A stretch of 34,996 bases of DNA from a virus, in the IMG/VR virus record IMGVR_UViG_3300037502_000306, positions 1-34,996 of that record; one strand, 5' to 3'. Under the pieces are notes generated by a model. It saw nothing but the letters and a program-made list of their open reading frames with translations. It was not told the origin of the DNA and made no database searches. Positions 1-5,172 of this stretch are shown here, one piece after another (position 1 is the stretch's first letter; every line of letters starts with the position of its first letter). The translations under genes and the position numbers were made by a program.

Positions 1-157
1 CGTCTGCCATGTAGGCGAGTGCGCTTCTCTTACTACCGCCTGACAGATACATGGTTTGGGCAAGCAAGTTAGCCAAGGCGGGGACCACCACATCTGTCTC
101 CATGCCGTGCAACTTGTCGCTCAACTCAAGGAACAGATTGGCTATGTCCTCGTTCAT
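1..157 (-). CDS. Hypothetical phage protein, C-terminus cut by window edge
   Basis: This is an open reading frame starting at ATG 157-155 and running off the left edge, so only about 52 N-terminal codons are visible (begins MNEDIANLFLELSDKLHG). A good ribosome-binding site, GGAGG, precedes the ATG at ideal spacing. It is the most promoter-distal gene seen in the leftward operon. The visible part is a mildly acidic, amphipathic helical segment followed by a hydrophobic stretch (residues about 24-38). I do not recognise the family and no function can be assigned. Confidence 0.6.
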   Translation of the reverse strand, partial: MNEDIANLFLELSDKLHGMETDVVVPALANLLAQTMYLSGGSKRSALAYMAD

Positions 158-166
158 AAGTCCTCC

Positions 167-310
167 TTATCCGAATATGGCGTAGGCCAACCACATTGCG
201 AACACCATCACGAACAGCATCGCGATTGAAAGGCAGAGATCACCCACGAATCTGCCCCACGTGAATGACTCTGCTTCGTAAAAGAAAAAGTCACGTATTA
301 GTTTCTTCAT
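167..310 (-). CDS. Small single-pass membrane protein (47 aa)
   Basis: The protein begins MKKLIRDFFFYEAESFTWG and has one strong hydrophobic segment in its C-terminal half (around LCLSIAMLFVMVFAMWLAYA), so it is predicted to be an inner-membrane protein with a basic, N-terminal cytoplasmic part. The start at 310 is chosen because GGAGAA lies just upstream and the ATG overlaps the stop of the preceding gene as ATGA, implying translational coupling. A longer reading frame from 370 lacks a ribosome-binding site. Small membrane proteins in early phage operons often modulate the host envelope or superinfection, but nothing here proves such a role. Confidence 0.6.
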   Translation of the reverse strand: MKKLIRDFFFYEAESFTWGRFVGDLCLSIAMLFVMVFAMWLAYAIFG

Positions 311-477
311 TTCACTTCTCCCTTGTCTGCTATTGCTTGTGCGTATCCCATCATGTAAGCCTCCATCCACATCTCAACGTGCATATCTGCAAGTGGAGTC
401 TTGTCACCATACTTCTCGTCCTCCCACTTGCGGAACACTCTGTATGCTTCTATCTCTAAGTTCTTAACCACGCCCAT
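307..477 (-). CDS. Hypothetical small phage protein (56 aa)
   Basis: The protein starts MGVVKNLEIEAYRVFRKWED and is a charged, helical soluble polypeptide. The start at 477 is supported by GAGGAG seven bases upstream; a frame extending to 507 has no such site. Its start overlaps the end of the upstream gene (stop at 464) and its own stop overlaps the next start, so it is embedded in a coupled operon. I do not recognise a domain. Conserved small proteins of this kind, with a C-terminal MGYAQAIADKGE-like helix, are common in phage early regions, but no function is known to me. Confidence 0.65.
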   Translation of the reverse strand: MGVVKNLEIEAYRVFRKWEDEKYGDKTPLADMHVEMWMEAYMMGYAQAIADKGEVK

Positions 478-730
478 TTTCACTCTCCTCGTTTGGTTGA
501 ACACCATACTTAACTTCCAAGTCCTCGGCTTTTATTACGGGGTGAGTAAGTGCCTCGCTGAATCGGGCAACTGCTTCCTTCAATCCCTCCAAGGTGTCAG
601 ACCCAACGTACGGGTCGCAATACCCAGTCGGCTTACTGTCCTCGTCGTAATACACCTCTTGGATAGACAACCACTTGTCCCCGTACTCGTCTACAAACTC
701 GACAACTCTATGATTCCAATGAAAACTCAT
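464..730 (-). CDS. Hypothetical phage protein (88 aa)
   Basis: An acidic 88-residue protein (begins MSFHWNHRVVEFVDEYGDKW). The N-terminal half reads as a small beta-rich fold with the pattern WLSIQEVYYDEDSKPTGYC, followed by a helix (LEGLKEAVARFSEAL). This beta then helix arrangement recurs in short phage proteins of unknown function. The start has a near-consensus AAGGAGGTG ribosome-binding site. The stop of the upstream gene overlaps that site, so the two are probably translationally coupled. No catalytic motif is visible and no function can be assigned. Confidence 0.7.
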   Translation of the reverse strand: MSFHWNHRVVEFVDEYGDKWLSIQEVYYDEDSKPTGYCDPYVGSDTLEGLKEAVARFSEALTHPVIKAEDLEVKYGVQPNEESENGRG

Positions 731-741
731 CGCACACCTCC

Positions 742-885
742 TTAAATTGCACTAAAACAGCCAACCCACTCTTTGTAGTGGTATTGGTTCCAAATGCGTA
801 GGGGCACATCCACTCCGTTAACCCTGCGCATCACGTAGATCATCCCTCGGTGCATCTCAGTGCCTTGTTTGCCGAACCCGCTCAT
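742..885 (-). CDS. Hypothetical small phage protein (47 aa)
   Basis: A very short gene translating to a 47-residue basic protein that begins MSGFGKQGTEMHRGMIYVMR and ends WVGCFSAI. It is supported by a GGGAGGG ribosome-binding site upstream, an ATGA overlap with the stop of the zinc-finger gene at 882, and a stop that leads directly into the ribosome-binding site of the next gene (TAAGGAGGTG). Without it there would be a 150-base hole in an otherwise gapless operon. The residue pattern suggests a small beta-hairpin protein. The family is not recognised. Confidence 0.55.
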   Translation of the reverse strand: MSGFGKQGTEMHRGMIYVMRRVNGVDVPLRIWNQYHYKEWVGCFSAI

Positions 886-1106
886 CTGACTAGCCCTCCC
901 TTATTGTTAGCACCTACTGCGGCAGTCCTCCCAAACTCCGGTGTGAACGCCATCGGACCCTGCTTGTGTAGCGTCAACACGCAGTGCTTGACCTGCCGTG
1001 CGTCCTTCTCGCCACATGCCATGCACAAGGCAGGCTTGCTCTGCTCTGCAAGCCACGCGGCACGGCGGGGATTTACTTCTTCACCACAGTGTGAACAGTT
1101 AATCAT
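882..1106 (-). CDS. Small zinc-finger protein (C4 type)
   Basis: The 74-residue protein opens with MINCSHCGEEVNPRR and has a second pair CMAC about 22 residues later, so it carries a CxxC...CxxC zinc-ribbon-like site at roughly residues 4-7 and 28-31. The remainder is basic and lacks a recognisable enzymatic domain. Such small C4 proteins occur widely in phage early regions, some related in spirit to the TraR/DksA-type RNA-polymerase-binding zinc fingers, but the helical hairpin of that family is not evident here. It overlaps the upstream gene by eight bases and the downstream one by ATGA. Confidence 0.65.
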   Translation of the reverse strand: MINCSHCGEEVNPRRAAWLAEQSKPALCMACGEKDARQVKHCVLTLHKQGPMAFTPEFGRTAAVGANNKGGLVR

Positions 1107-1572
1107 CGAGTAGTGCCTCCCTGTCGGTTAGTTGAAAATCAAACATGTCAGTGAACCTTTCGCCCTCCTCTGTCTGGAATACGACTTCCCTTCTAATATC
1201 TATGTAGTCCCACATGAACGCAGTGGGGTCGTGGGTCTCCGCCTCTATATCTTTATAGTCTTCACCCGCACGTATGAACCTGTAGTTACCCGTCTCGTAT
1301 CTCTTGACACGCCTGAGTAACTCCTCGTGCCACTTCACCTCGGGGTAGTCCGGATACCACTTCGTATCCTGATCTCCGAATGACACAGTCAGGTTATTCC
1401 TGCAAACATGCAGATGTCGTGCCCATGCCAGCGTTAAACCCGAGATCTGCCTGTCTTTCTCAATCTCCTGCTTGATCGAGTCCGTGAAATGCGAGAACTC
1501 GGCAAAGGCTTTCTCGGGATTTGTGTCGTGCCTGAACACAATCACATAGCCAACGTCTGATCGATAGCCCAT
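1099..1572 (-). CDS. Conserved phage protein of the MGYRSDV type (157 aa)
   Basis: The N-terminus MGYRSDVGYVIVFRHD is a hallmark of a family of phage proteins of unknown function that begin MGYRSDV and continue with a beta strand. The protein is soluble, alternates beta strands and amphipathic helices, and has no membrane segment or obvious catalytic motif. The middle contains a Trp/Tyr-rich region (around WYPDYPEVKWHEELLRR). It follows a small basic gene by a few bases, and its C-terminus overlaps the zinc-finger gene. Co-transcription with the rest of the leftward operon is likely. Function unknown. Confidence 0.75.
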   Translation of the reverse strand: MGYRSDVGYVIVFRHDTNPEKAFAEFSHFTDSIKQEIEKDRQISGLTLAWARHLHVCRNNLTVSFGDQDTKWYPDYPEVKWHEELLRRVKRYETGNYRFIRAGEDYKDIEAETHDPTAFMWDYIDIRREVVFQTEEGERFTDMFDFQLTDREALLDD

Positions 1573-1575
1573 GAT

Positions 1576-1752
1576 TCATTTCCCTTTGAAGAGTTGACCG
1601 ATAATTTGTCCATCCTCAAATACATCGTAGACGAATGCTTTGAGAGTTTTCCTAACTGACAATCCATCTTTGCGACGGACTGCGGGTTGGCGGTCAAACT
1701 TGTGCTTGAGTGCGACGCGGTCGGCTTTACTGCGGATGTTTTGGTGTTTCAT
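1576..1752 (-). CDS. Small basic phage protein (58 aa), first gene of operon
   Basis: Translation gives a 58-residue, strongly basic protein starting MKHQNIRSKADRVALKHKFD and ending IGQLFKGK, with a stop (TGA 1578-1576) just before the MGYR gene. GGAGG lies eight bases upstream of the ATG. The C-terminal half (TLKAFVYDVFEDGQIIGQLF) reads as a beta hairpin. It is the first coding sequence after the long structured leader, so it should be the most directly affected by any leader-based control. The high Arg/Lys content suggests nucleic-acid contact. An N-like antitermination role is conceivable from position and charge but is pure inference. Confidence 0.6.
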   Translation of the reverse strand: MKHQNIRSKADRVALKHKFDRQPAVRRKDGLSVRKTLKAFVYDVFEDGQIIGQLFKGK

Positions 1753-2338
1753 GGTAATGCCTCCTAAAAGATTAAAGGTGGTGGTGCATTCGCACCCAGG
1801 GGGGCACTGCTCCTAAACAATGCCCCCGAAGTTGCAAACGATGTCGTGTGGACCGCGTCCACTTCCCGTACAACAATGTTGTATAGATACAACAATTCCA
1901 TAGAGATACGCTTTGTGTCCCCAGCTTTTTTGGCTGTCACCTGTAGGTGAAAGGTTAAGGACCGAGTCAGGGCCGGACTGCCAATCCGGTTGTGCGCACC
2001 CGCCTCTCATGCGGCGACTACGCGCTGACTCTCACATGCCGATACTGCTCGGTAACTATCCGTGTAGGTGCTTGGCTTTTTATCGTATGGGGTAGTAACC
2101 CAGTCCCTACCGCTTTGTTGGTTTTGCTATGCGGTTGCTGTGACTGCCTACCTCGTCATACGGCAGAGCCTACTTGGATAGCATTTCACCCTGCGGTGAA
2201 ACCCTACGCCTACGGCACGCCGATGTAAAAGACATCGGACACTAGGTTGTTAAAGAGCGACTCAGGGTGGGGTGAAACGATAAGTAGCGGTCTTGACTCT
2301 TGACGCCGCGCAAATCATTTTGCCCCGTGAGTATTGAC
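1753..2338 (-). promoter_or_regulatory. Long structured untranslated leader of leftward operon
   Basis: No convincing coding sequence lies in these roughly 580 bases. The short frames present lack ribosome-binding sites. The stretch starts just downstream of a good leftward promoter and ends at the first gene. Several inverted repeats are visible: GTTGTAT/ATACAAC at 1878-1893, CACCT/AGGTG near 1938-1949, CCGGA/TCCGG at 1973-1989, TTTCACC/GGTGAAA at 2184-2201, and CCGATGT/ACATCGG at 2220-2238. The RNA would be a heavily folded 5' leader. It could be a cis-regulatory antitermination leader or be processed into a stable non-coding RNA. Confidence 0.45.
2220..2259 (-). promoter_or_regulatory. nut-like site: boxA followed by stem-loop
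   Basis: Read leftward, positions 2259-2248 give CGCTCTTTAACA, an exact fit to the ribosomal-operon/phage boxA consensus that binds NusB-S10. Nine bases later a perfect 7-bp stem with a 5-base loop follows (CCGATGT, CTTTT, ACATCGG at 2238-2220), in the place a boxB hairpin would occupy in a lambdoid nut site. The site lies about 80 bases downstream of the leftward promoter, before the first gene. The pentaloop is not the GNRA-like loop of lambda boxB, so a lambda-type N protein is not implied. Confidence 0.45.
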
Positions 2339-2367
2339 ATTATATCATATAGCATATGGTTTGGCAA
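2339..2367 (-). promoter_or_regulatory. Leftward sigma70-type promoter
   Basis: On the minus strand a TTGCCA -35 box (2367-2362) is separated by exactly 17 bases from a perfect TATAAT -10 box (2344-2339). Transcription would start near 2332 and run through the structured leader into the operon beginning at 1752. Its 11 of 12 consensus match makes it the strongest promoter in the window. Unlike the other three leftward promoters, it lacks the adjacent ACCCTGAAATCATT element. The iteron-like motif cluster lies immediately upstream. Confidence 0.7.
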
Positions 2368-2410
2368 GGACTTTAGGTGACTTTTTTTCGTGAGGCTGGA
2401 GGGGCAGGGA

Positions 2411-2867
2411 TGTTCCAGGTGTTCCAGGGCTGGAACAGGGGGTGTGGAACATGTGGAACAACGTAGTGTGGGGAGGGGAGAAGTGTAAGTTGTTGTTTTA
2501 TTTATATATTATATTTTATAAAAAATAAAAAAAGAGAGAAAAGTGTGCTGAAAGTGCGTTGTTCCAATGTTCCAGTGAAAAATGAACAGTTTCCCTTTTG
2601 AGCGTTTTTTTGTGTTGACGGATTTTGCATCGACTGCGCAGGAGGAATGATTCTGCCACCCCCTCTCATATGTTTTTTTGCTGGAACATTGGAACATTGG
2701 AACAAAACTCCGCCAAGCCATTGAAAACATTGAAATAAATTTGTTCCAGTGAAGTGCGTTTTTTGGAACATTGTTCCGCCGTGTTCCAGCTGGACCCGTA
2801 AAGATGTGTTCACAGTGCCCTGAAACGAAAAAGATGGGTCTTGCCTCTTGACAATTTGGCTGGAACA
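2411..2867. repeat. Cluster of TGTTCCA/TGGAACA motifs (iteron-like)
   Basis: Fourteen exact copies of TGTTCCA or its complement TGGAACA occur at 2411, 2420, 2431, 2445, 2454, 2560, 2568, 2682, 2690, 2698, 2742, 2764, 2782 and 2861, with a near copy at 2772. Many are spaced 8-9 bases apart in tandem (2411/2420, 2445/2454, 2560/2568, 2682/2690/2698). The region holds no credible gene, though translation of the repeats yields spurious frames. Such arrays are typical of replication-initiator or regulator binding sites. Together with the A+T run inside it, a replication origin is the favoured reading. Confidence 0.7.
2496..2533. other. 38-bp pure A+T tract, candidate DNA-unwinding element
   Basis: Thirty-eight consecutive bases contain no G or C. 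The tract sits between two groups of the TGTTCCA/TGGAACA motifs in a gene-free region, which is the arrangement of a duplex-unwinding element in an iteron-type origin. Runs of A on one side could also give intrinsic curvature. No gene overlaps it. Confidence 0.5.
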
Positions 2868-2870
2868 AGT

Positions 2871-2891
2871 TACGCTCTGCATCAGAGCGTA
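2871..2891. repeat. 9-bp inverted repeat (TACGCTCTG / CAGAGCGTA)
   Basis: TACGCTCTG and CAGAGCGTA form a perfect 9-bp stem with a 3-base loop, directly next to the last TGGAACA copy (2861). It could be an operator for a dimeric protein or a hairpin that stops leftward transcription before it enters the repeat cluster. It has no clear T-tract, so terminator function is uncertain. Confidence 0.4.
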
Positions 2892-2919
2892 GCCCAGCTC
2901 GGACGGCAACAGCGGTGTG

Positions 2920-2951
2920 CCCGCGCACAGAGATATAACTGGCATCCAAGG
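2920..2951 (-). repeat. Intergenic repeat, copy 1 (core ATAACTGGCATC)
   Basis: This is one of three related about-30-bp segments; the shared plus-strand core ATAACTGGCATC is at 2935-2946 and is preceded by a GCGCACAGA-like stretch. It lies just beyond the terminator hairpin of the leftward gene ending at 2983, the same relative place as the other two copies. Confidence 0.55.
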
Positions 2952-2977
2952 CACCCGAGGCTTTCGCCCCGAGTGCC
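2950..2977 (-). terminator. Hairpin downstream of leftward gene
   Basis: Read leftward, GGCACTCGGGGC, loop GAAA, GCCTCGGGTGCC form a 12-bp stem (two G-U pairs) closed by a stable GNRA tetraloop, starting six bases past the stop of the gene at 2983. It is not followed by a clear T-run, so it may protect the 3' end or act as a weak terminator. Confidence 0.5.
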
Positions 2978-2982
2978 GAGTT

Positions 2983-3570
2983 TTACTTCGTGGACCAGAA
3001 GGCGGCAAGTTGCCGCTCAAGTAATGCTAGGTCCGCCGTGGTGTCACCCCGCGAGATCGCGTTTTTACACCGCGTCTTTGCCGCGTCTAGGTGTTTCACG
3101 ATATACACCGCGAAGTCATCCACCGCCGCTTTAGTTGACTTGGTGTCATCCCCTAGCATCTCGCGAATGGCACCAAACAAATCGCCTAGTCTGTTGCCGC
3201 GATACTTCTTCCACTTGATGCGCCGCTCACTGATCAGACCATGTAATGCGGGGTCCGTGTTGCGAAGTTGCCCAAACGCCTGTTGCGAGTAGGCCATGGC
3301 GGTGTAAACCGAGACTGTGATCTTTTCCGCCTTTTCGGGCACTTTGCCGCTTGGGATTACCAAGTTGCCGTCTACGCGGACATAAGTCTTTTCGGGATAC
3401 TTCTCATGGTGACGCAACATCCAGCCGTCGTCTAATTCCGATTTGACATCATCGGGCATTGAGTCCAGCACAGTAGGACATTTGGCGTAAACAAACTTCG
3501 CCGCTTCTTCGATTGAGTCAACTGCTTTTGCCGCTTGGTAGGCGGCATCCTTATATGACTTGATGGTCAT
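2983..3570 (-). CDS. Conserved early phage protein, paralog A (195 aa)
   Basis: A soluble, helix-rich protein beginning MTIKSYKDAAYQAAKAV. It is clearly related to the next gene upstream (3787-4443). Shared blocks include VDGNxV, a KAEKxTxxVxTAxAYSQQAFG core near residues 90-110, and a C-terminal SRGDxTxDLxxLxxxLxAF block. The ATG at 3570 is chosen because AAGGAG lies eight bases upstream; a GTG at 3579 is too close to that site. It has its own promoter (3619-3647) and terminator-like hairpin. I do not recognise an enzymatic motif. Function unknown, possibly an early host-takeover or DNA-associated protein. Confidence 0.75.
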   Translation of the reverse strand: MTIKSYKDAAYQAAKAVDSIEEAAKFVYAKCPTVLDSMPDDVKSELDDGWMLRHHEKYPEKTYVRVDGNLVIPSGKVPEKAEKITVSVYTAMAYSQQAFGQLRNTDPALHGLISERRIKWKKYRGNRLGDLFGAIREMLGDDTKSTKAAVDDFAVYIVKHLDAAKTRCKNAISRGDTTADLALLERQLAAFWSTK

Positions 3571-3618
3571 GGTATGCACTCCTTAGTTAACCCGAAACAC
3601 CATTGTCTCGGTGAGTAT

Positions 3619-3647
3619 CTTTTAATACATGGCACGGGATAAGTAAA
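3619..3647 (-). promoter_or_regulatory. Leftward promoter module for gene ending at 2983
   Basis: The minus strand has TTTACT (3647-3642), a 17-base spacer and TAAAAG (3624-3619). The boxes are modest, but the surrounding 70 bases closely match the promoter at 5476-5504: ACCCTGAAATCATTTACTTA directly upstream and a GAGACAAT leader segment downstream. The shared module argues for a real and co-regulated promoter. Confidence 0.5.
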
Positions 3648-3699
3648 TGATTTCAGGGTATCGTGAAACCATGAAAACGGCGCTTGCCCACCCACGGGC

Positions 3700-3734
3700 G
3701 TGCGCGCACAGAAACATAACTGGCATCAAAGAGG
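3700..3734 (-). repeat. Intergenic repeat, copy 2 (core ATAACTGGCATC)
   Basis: The second copy has its core at 3716-3727, preceded by GTGCGCGCACAGAAAC and followed by AAAG. It lies between the terminator of the upstream gene (3736-3774) and the promoter of the downstream one. Confidence 0.55.
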
Positions 3735-3735
3735 C

Positions 3736-3774
3736 CAAAAAAATAAGCCCCCAGCCCCGAGGGGCTGAGGGCTT
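3736..3774 (-). terminator. Strong rho-independent terminator (leftward)
   Basis: Read leftward, an AAGCCCTCAGCCCC arm pairs with GGGGCTGGGGGCTT (3774 to 3745) to give about 14 bp with one G-U pair, followed at once by TATTTTTTT. It begins 12 bases after the stop of the gene at 3787 and is the best intrinsic terminator of the left arm. Confidence 0.8.
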
Positions 3775-3786
3775 GAGGGCTAAGCG

Positions 3787-4443
3787 TTACTTCATCTTAG
3801 CCTTGAACGCGACAAGAGCCGCGTCCAATTTCTTGAGATCGACTGTCTCATCGCCTCGGGATTGCGCGTTAACCGCGCGCTGGCGAATCATAGTCAATTG
3901 GCATTTGTCACCTACCATTAGCCAATCATAGAAAGCCGCAACCGGATTCTTTGTGCCCGCAATGTTATTGCGAGCCTTGTGTATCCGGCTTGCCTCGCGC
4001 TTGAGATCATTGAGGCAATTCGAGACATACTTATTGAAGCGGTCCCGAACGTCCTTGATCAAAGCGTGTTTGGCTGGCTCTTCATTCTTGAGCGCGCCAA
4101 AGGCTTGCTGGCTGTAAGCGAACGCTGTATGAACGTCAAGCGTAAACTTTTCAGCCTTGGCTTTCATTACCTCAGCCTCGGGCTTTTCAACCCAATTCCC
4201 GTCGACAGCCATAAAGTAACGGGTTGGGTTGATTTCGTCCCAGCGACGGGCATAGCCCGCGCGGAGATCAGCGCGGTTATCGTCCGAGAACGGCTCCGCC
4301 TCAACCCCGAGGCCAGGAATCAAGAGCATTAAACCCGAGACAATCGACTCGGTAACGCCCTTGACCTTGGCTTGTTGATAGGCTCCGTCAGTAACAGAAT
4401 TGACGGAGGTCGCGATGGTGATGGAATCTATATTAGTTTCCAT
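3787..4443 (-). CDS. Conserved early phage protein, paralog B (218 aa)
   Basis: The protein begins METNIDSITIATSVNSVTDG. It has an N-terminal extension relative to its paralog (2983-3570), including a short hydrophobic stretch SGLMLLIPGLGV. It then shares the YFMAVDGNWV region, the AEKFTLDVHTAFAYSQQAFG core and the C-terminal SRGDETVDLKKLDAALVAF block. The ATG has GGAGG four bases upstream. It has its own promoter at 4511-4539 and a strong terminator at its 3' end, so it is a single-gene unit. A tandem duplication followed by divergence is the simplest explanation. No known domain is recognised. Confidence 0.75.
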   Translation of the reverse strand: METNIDSITIATSVNSVTDGAYQQAKVKGVTESIVSGLMLLIPGLGVEAEPFSDDNRADLRAGYARRWDEINPTRYFMAVDGNWVEKPEAEVMKAKAEKFTLDVHTAFAYSQQAFGALKNEEPAKHALIKDVRDRFNKYVSNCLNDLKREASRIHKARNNIAGTKNPVAAFYDWLMVGDKCQLTMIRQRAVNAQSRGDETVDLKKLDAALVAFKAKMK

Positions 4444-4510
4444 ATTGCCTCCACAAATGCCCGAGAGCCGCTCGGGCTACCGGATCGACTCAACCTTGAG
4501 CCGATAACTA

Positions 4511-4539
4511 TTTATACGATATGGCTGGGCATAAGGCAA
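4511..4539 (-). promoter_or_regulatory. Leftward promoter for paralog B gene
   Basis: Minus-strand TTGCCT (4539-4534), 17 bases, TATAAA (4516-4511): a good sigma70 match. It is preceded by GATTCACCCCACCCTGAAATC-like sequence shared with the other leftward promoter modules. A 7-bp hairpin (GCCCGAG/CTCGGGC) lies in the leader just before the ribosome-binding site. Confidence 0.6.
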
Positions 4540-4591
4540 TGATTTCAGGGTGGGGTGAATCGATCATCACCCGCCCAGCCGCGCCCACCTA

Positions 4592-4625
4592 GCGCGGGCG
4601 CCGACACATAACTGGCATCAAAGGG
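4592..4625 (-). repeat. Intergenic repeat, copy 3 (core ATAACTGGCATC)
   Basis: The third copy has its core at 4608-4619, preceded by a GC-rich GCGCGGGCGCCGACAC segment. It directly follows the terminator hairpin of the gene ending at 4642, matching the placement of copies 1 and 2. Confidence 0.55.
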
Positions 4626-4636
4626 GCCGAAGCCCC
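4623..4636 (-). terminator. Short GC-rich hairpin terminator (leftward)
   Basis: Read leftward, GGGGC, TTCG, GCCCC form a 5-bp stem with a UUCG tetraloop followed by TTTGATG, five bases after the stop of the gene at 4642. It is a compact intrinsic terminator, probably moderate in strength. Confidence 0.55.
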
Positions 4637-4641
4637 AATGA

Positions 4642-4809
4642 CTACGCCAAGCGCCAATCCCTTCGGTCGCGCCTGACTAACTGATATGCAACAAATATAG
4701 TCCACAAGGCATACAGGCTAACGCCGTGGAACCATAGTGCGTACCAGACGCCGTAGTTGTGGATATTGGTCTTGACGTCAAAGACGTTGATATAAGGACG
4801 GTGTTTCAT
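4642..4809 (-). CDS. Small membrane protein (55 aa)
   Basis: The protein begins MKHRPYINVFDVKTNIHNYG and carries one hydrophobic helix (WFHGVSLYALWTIFVAYQLV) followed by a basic tail (RRDRRDWRLA), consistent with a single-pass membrane protein with a positively charged cytoplasmic end. ATG 4809 has GGAGG five bases upstream; an upstream extension to 4869 would read through a hairpin and has no ribosome-binding site. It is the last gene of a three-gene unit led by 5173-5427, with a hairpin between each pair that could stagger expression. Function unknown. Confidence 0.65.
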   Translation of the reverse strand: MKHRPYINVFDVKTNIHNYGVWYALWFHGVSLYALWTIFVAYQLVRRDRRDWRLA

Positions 4810-4826
4810 AAAGCCTCCAGAAAAGT

Positions 4827-4850
4827 GGGAGAGGACCGAAGCCCCCTCCC
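4827..4850 (-). terminator. Intercistronic hairpin / attenuating terminator
   Basis: The leftward RNA can form a 10-bp stem (GGGAGGGGGC, UUCG, GUCCUCUCCC). Two of the pairs are G-U and exist only in the leftward transcript, which supports function on this strand. It is followed by ACTTTTC and sits between the genes at 4857-5132 and 4642-4809, so it probably attenuates rather than fully stops transcription. Confidence 0.5.
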
Positions 4851-4856
4851 GGTTGA

Positions 4857-5132
4857 TTAATCCTGCCAATACTTAGTTGCTAACTTGGTCATGGTTCCTA
4901 TTAGCTGATCGATTTTATTTACATCAGCCTTGTATTCTTCGATTCTTTTAAATTCTAGTTTGAACTGTTCATAAAAATCCTCTCCCATCTCAATCAGTTC
5001 TCTATCAGTACCGGTAGGACGACGATTCTGGTGATGAACTGAAAAGCCAATACTTAGAAAGTTATGCTCACATTCGCTTTCTATTCTTTCTAGGATTGGT
5101 AAGAGAACACCAATATCTAATTTGTCTTTCAT
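4857..5132 (-). CDS. Hypothetical helical protein (91 aa)
   Basis: It begins MKDKLDIGVLLPILERIESE and is mostly alpha-helical, with a long charged helix near the C-terminus (FYEQFKLEFKRIEEYKADVN) that could form a coiled coil. Codon use is noticeably A+T-richer than that of its neighbours, hinting at a separate origin. ATG 5132 has the same CGGAGGCTGTTATG leader as the upstream gene's start; the 14-base identity suggests duplication of the translation-initiation segment. No domain is recognised. Confidence 0.65.
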   Translation of the reverse strand: MKDKLDIGVLLPILERIESECEHNFLSIGFSVHHQNRRPTGTDRELIEMGEDFYEQFKLEFKRIEEYKADVNKIDQLIGTMTKLATKYWQD

Positions 5133-5150
5133 AACAGCCTCCGTAAAGAA

Positions 5151-5166
5151 GGGGGCCGAAGCCCCC
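5151..5166 (-). terminator. Intercistronic UUCG hairpin (leftward)
   Basis: Read leftward, GGGGGC, TTCG, GCCCCC followed by TTCTTT. It sits between the genes at 5173-5427 and 4857-5132 and immediately upstream of the latter's ribosome-binding site. It probably acts as a partial terminator or an RNA-end stabiliser. Confidence 0.5.
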
Positions 5167-5172
5167 GGTTGA

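Noticed and set aside
1813-2228. Short frames of 60-78 codons on both strands in the leader
   Set aside because: No ribosome-binding site, no recognisable composition, and they overlap several hairpins. Read as chance frames in a structured RNA region.
1900-2250. Possible tRNA in the structured leader
   Set aside because: Hairpins are present, but I could not find a cloverleaf with a T-arm GTTCRANNC pattern or a matched acceptor stem on either strand.
2334-2362. Rightward TTGACA at 2334-2339 as a promoter
   Set aside because: No acceptable -10 box at 16-18 bases (only TATGGT at 15), and no rightward gene follows. The box lies within the better leftward promoter.
2848-2876. Rightward TTGACA at 2848 with TACGCT at 17 bases
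   Set aside because: The -10 box matches only three positions and lies in an inverted repeat; the downstream genes are on the other strand.
2509-2949. A 146-residue leftward frame in the TGTTCCA/TGGAACA region
   Set aside because: Its sequence is largely the translation of the repeats (HWN, MFQ-type strings) and of the A+T tract. It has no ribosome-binding site, and it spans both an inverted repeat and the terminator region of the neighbouring gene.
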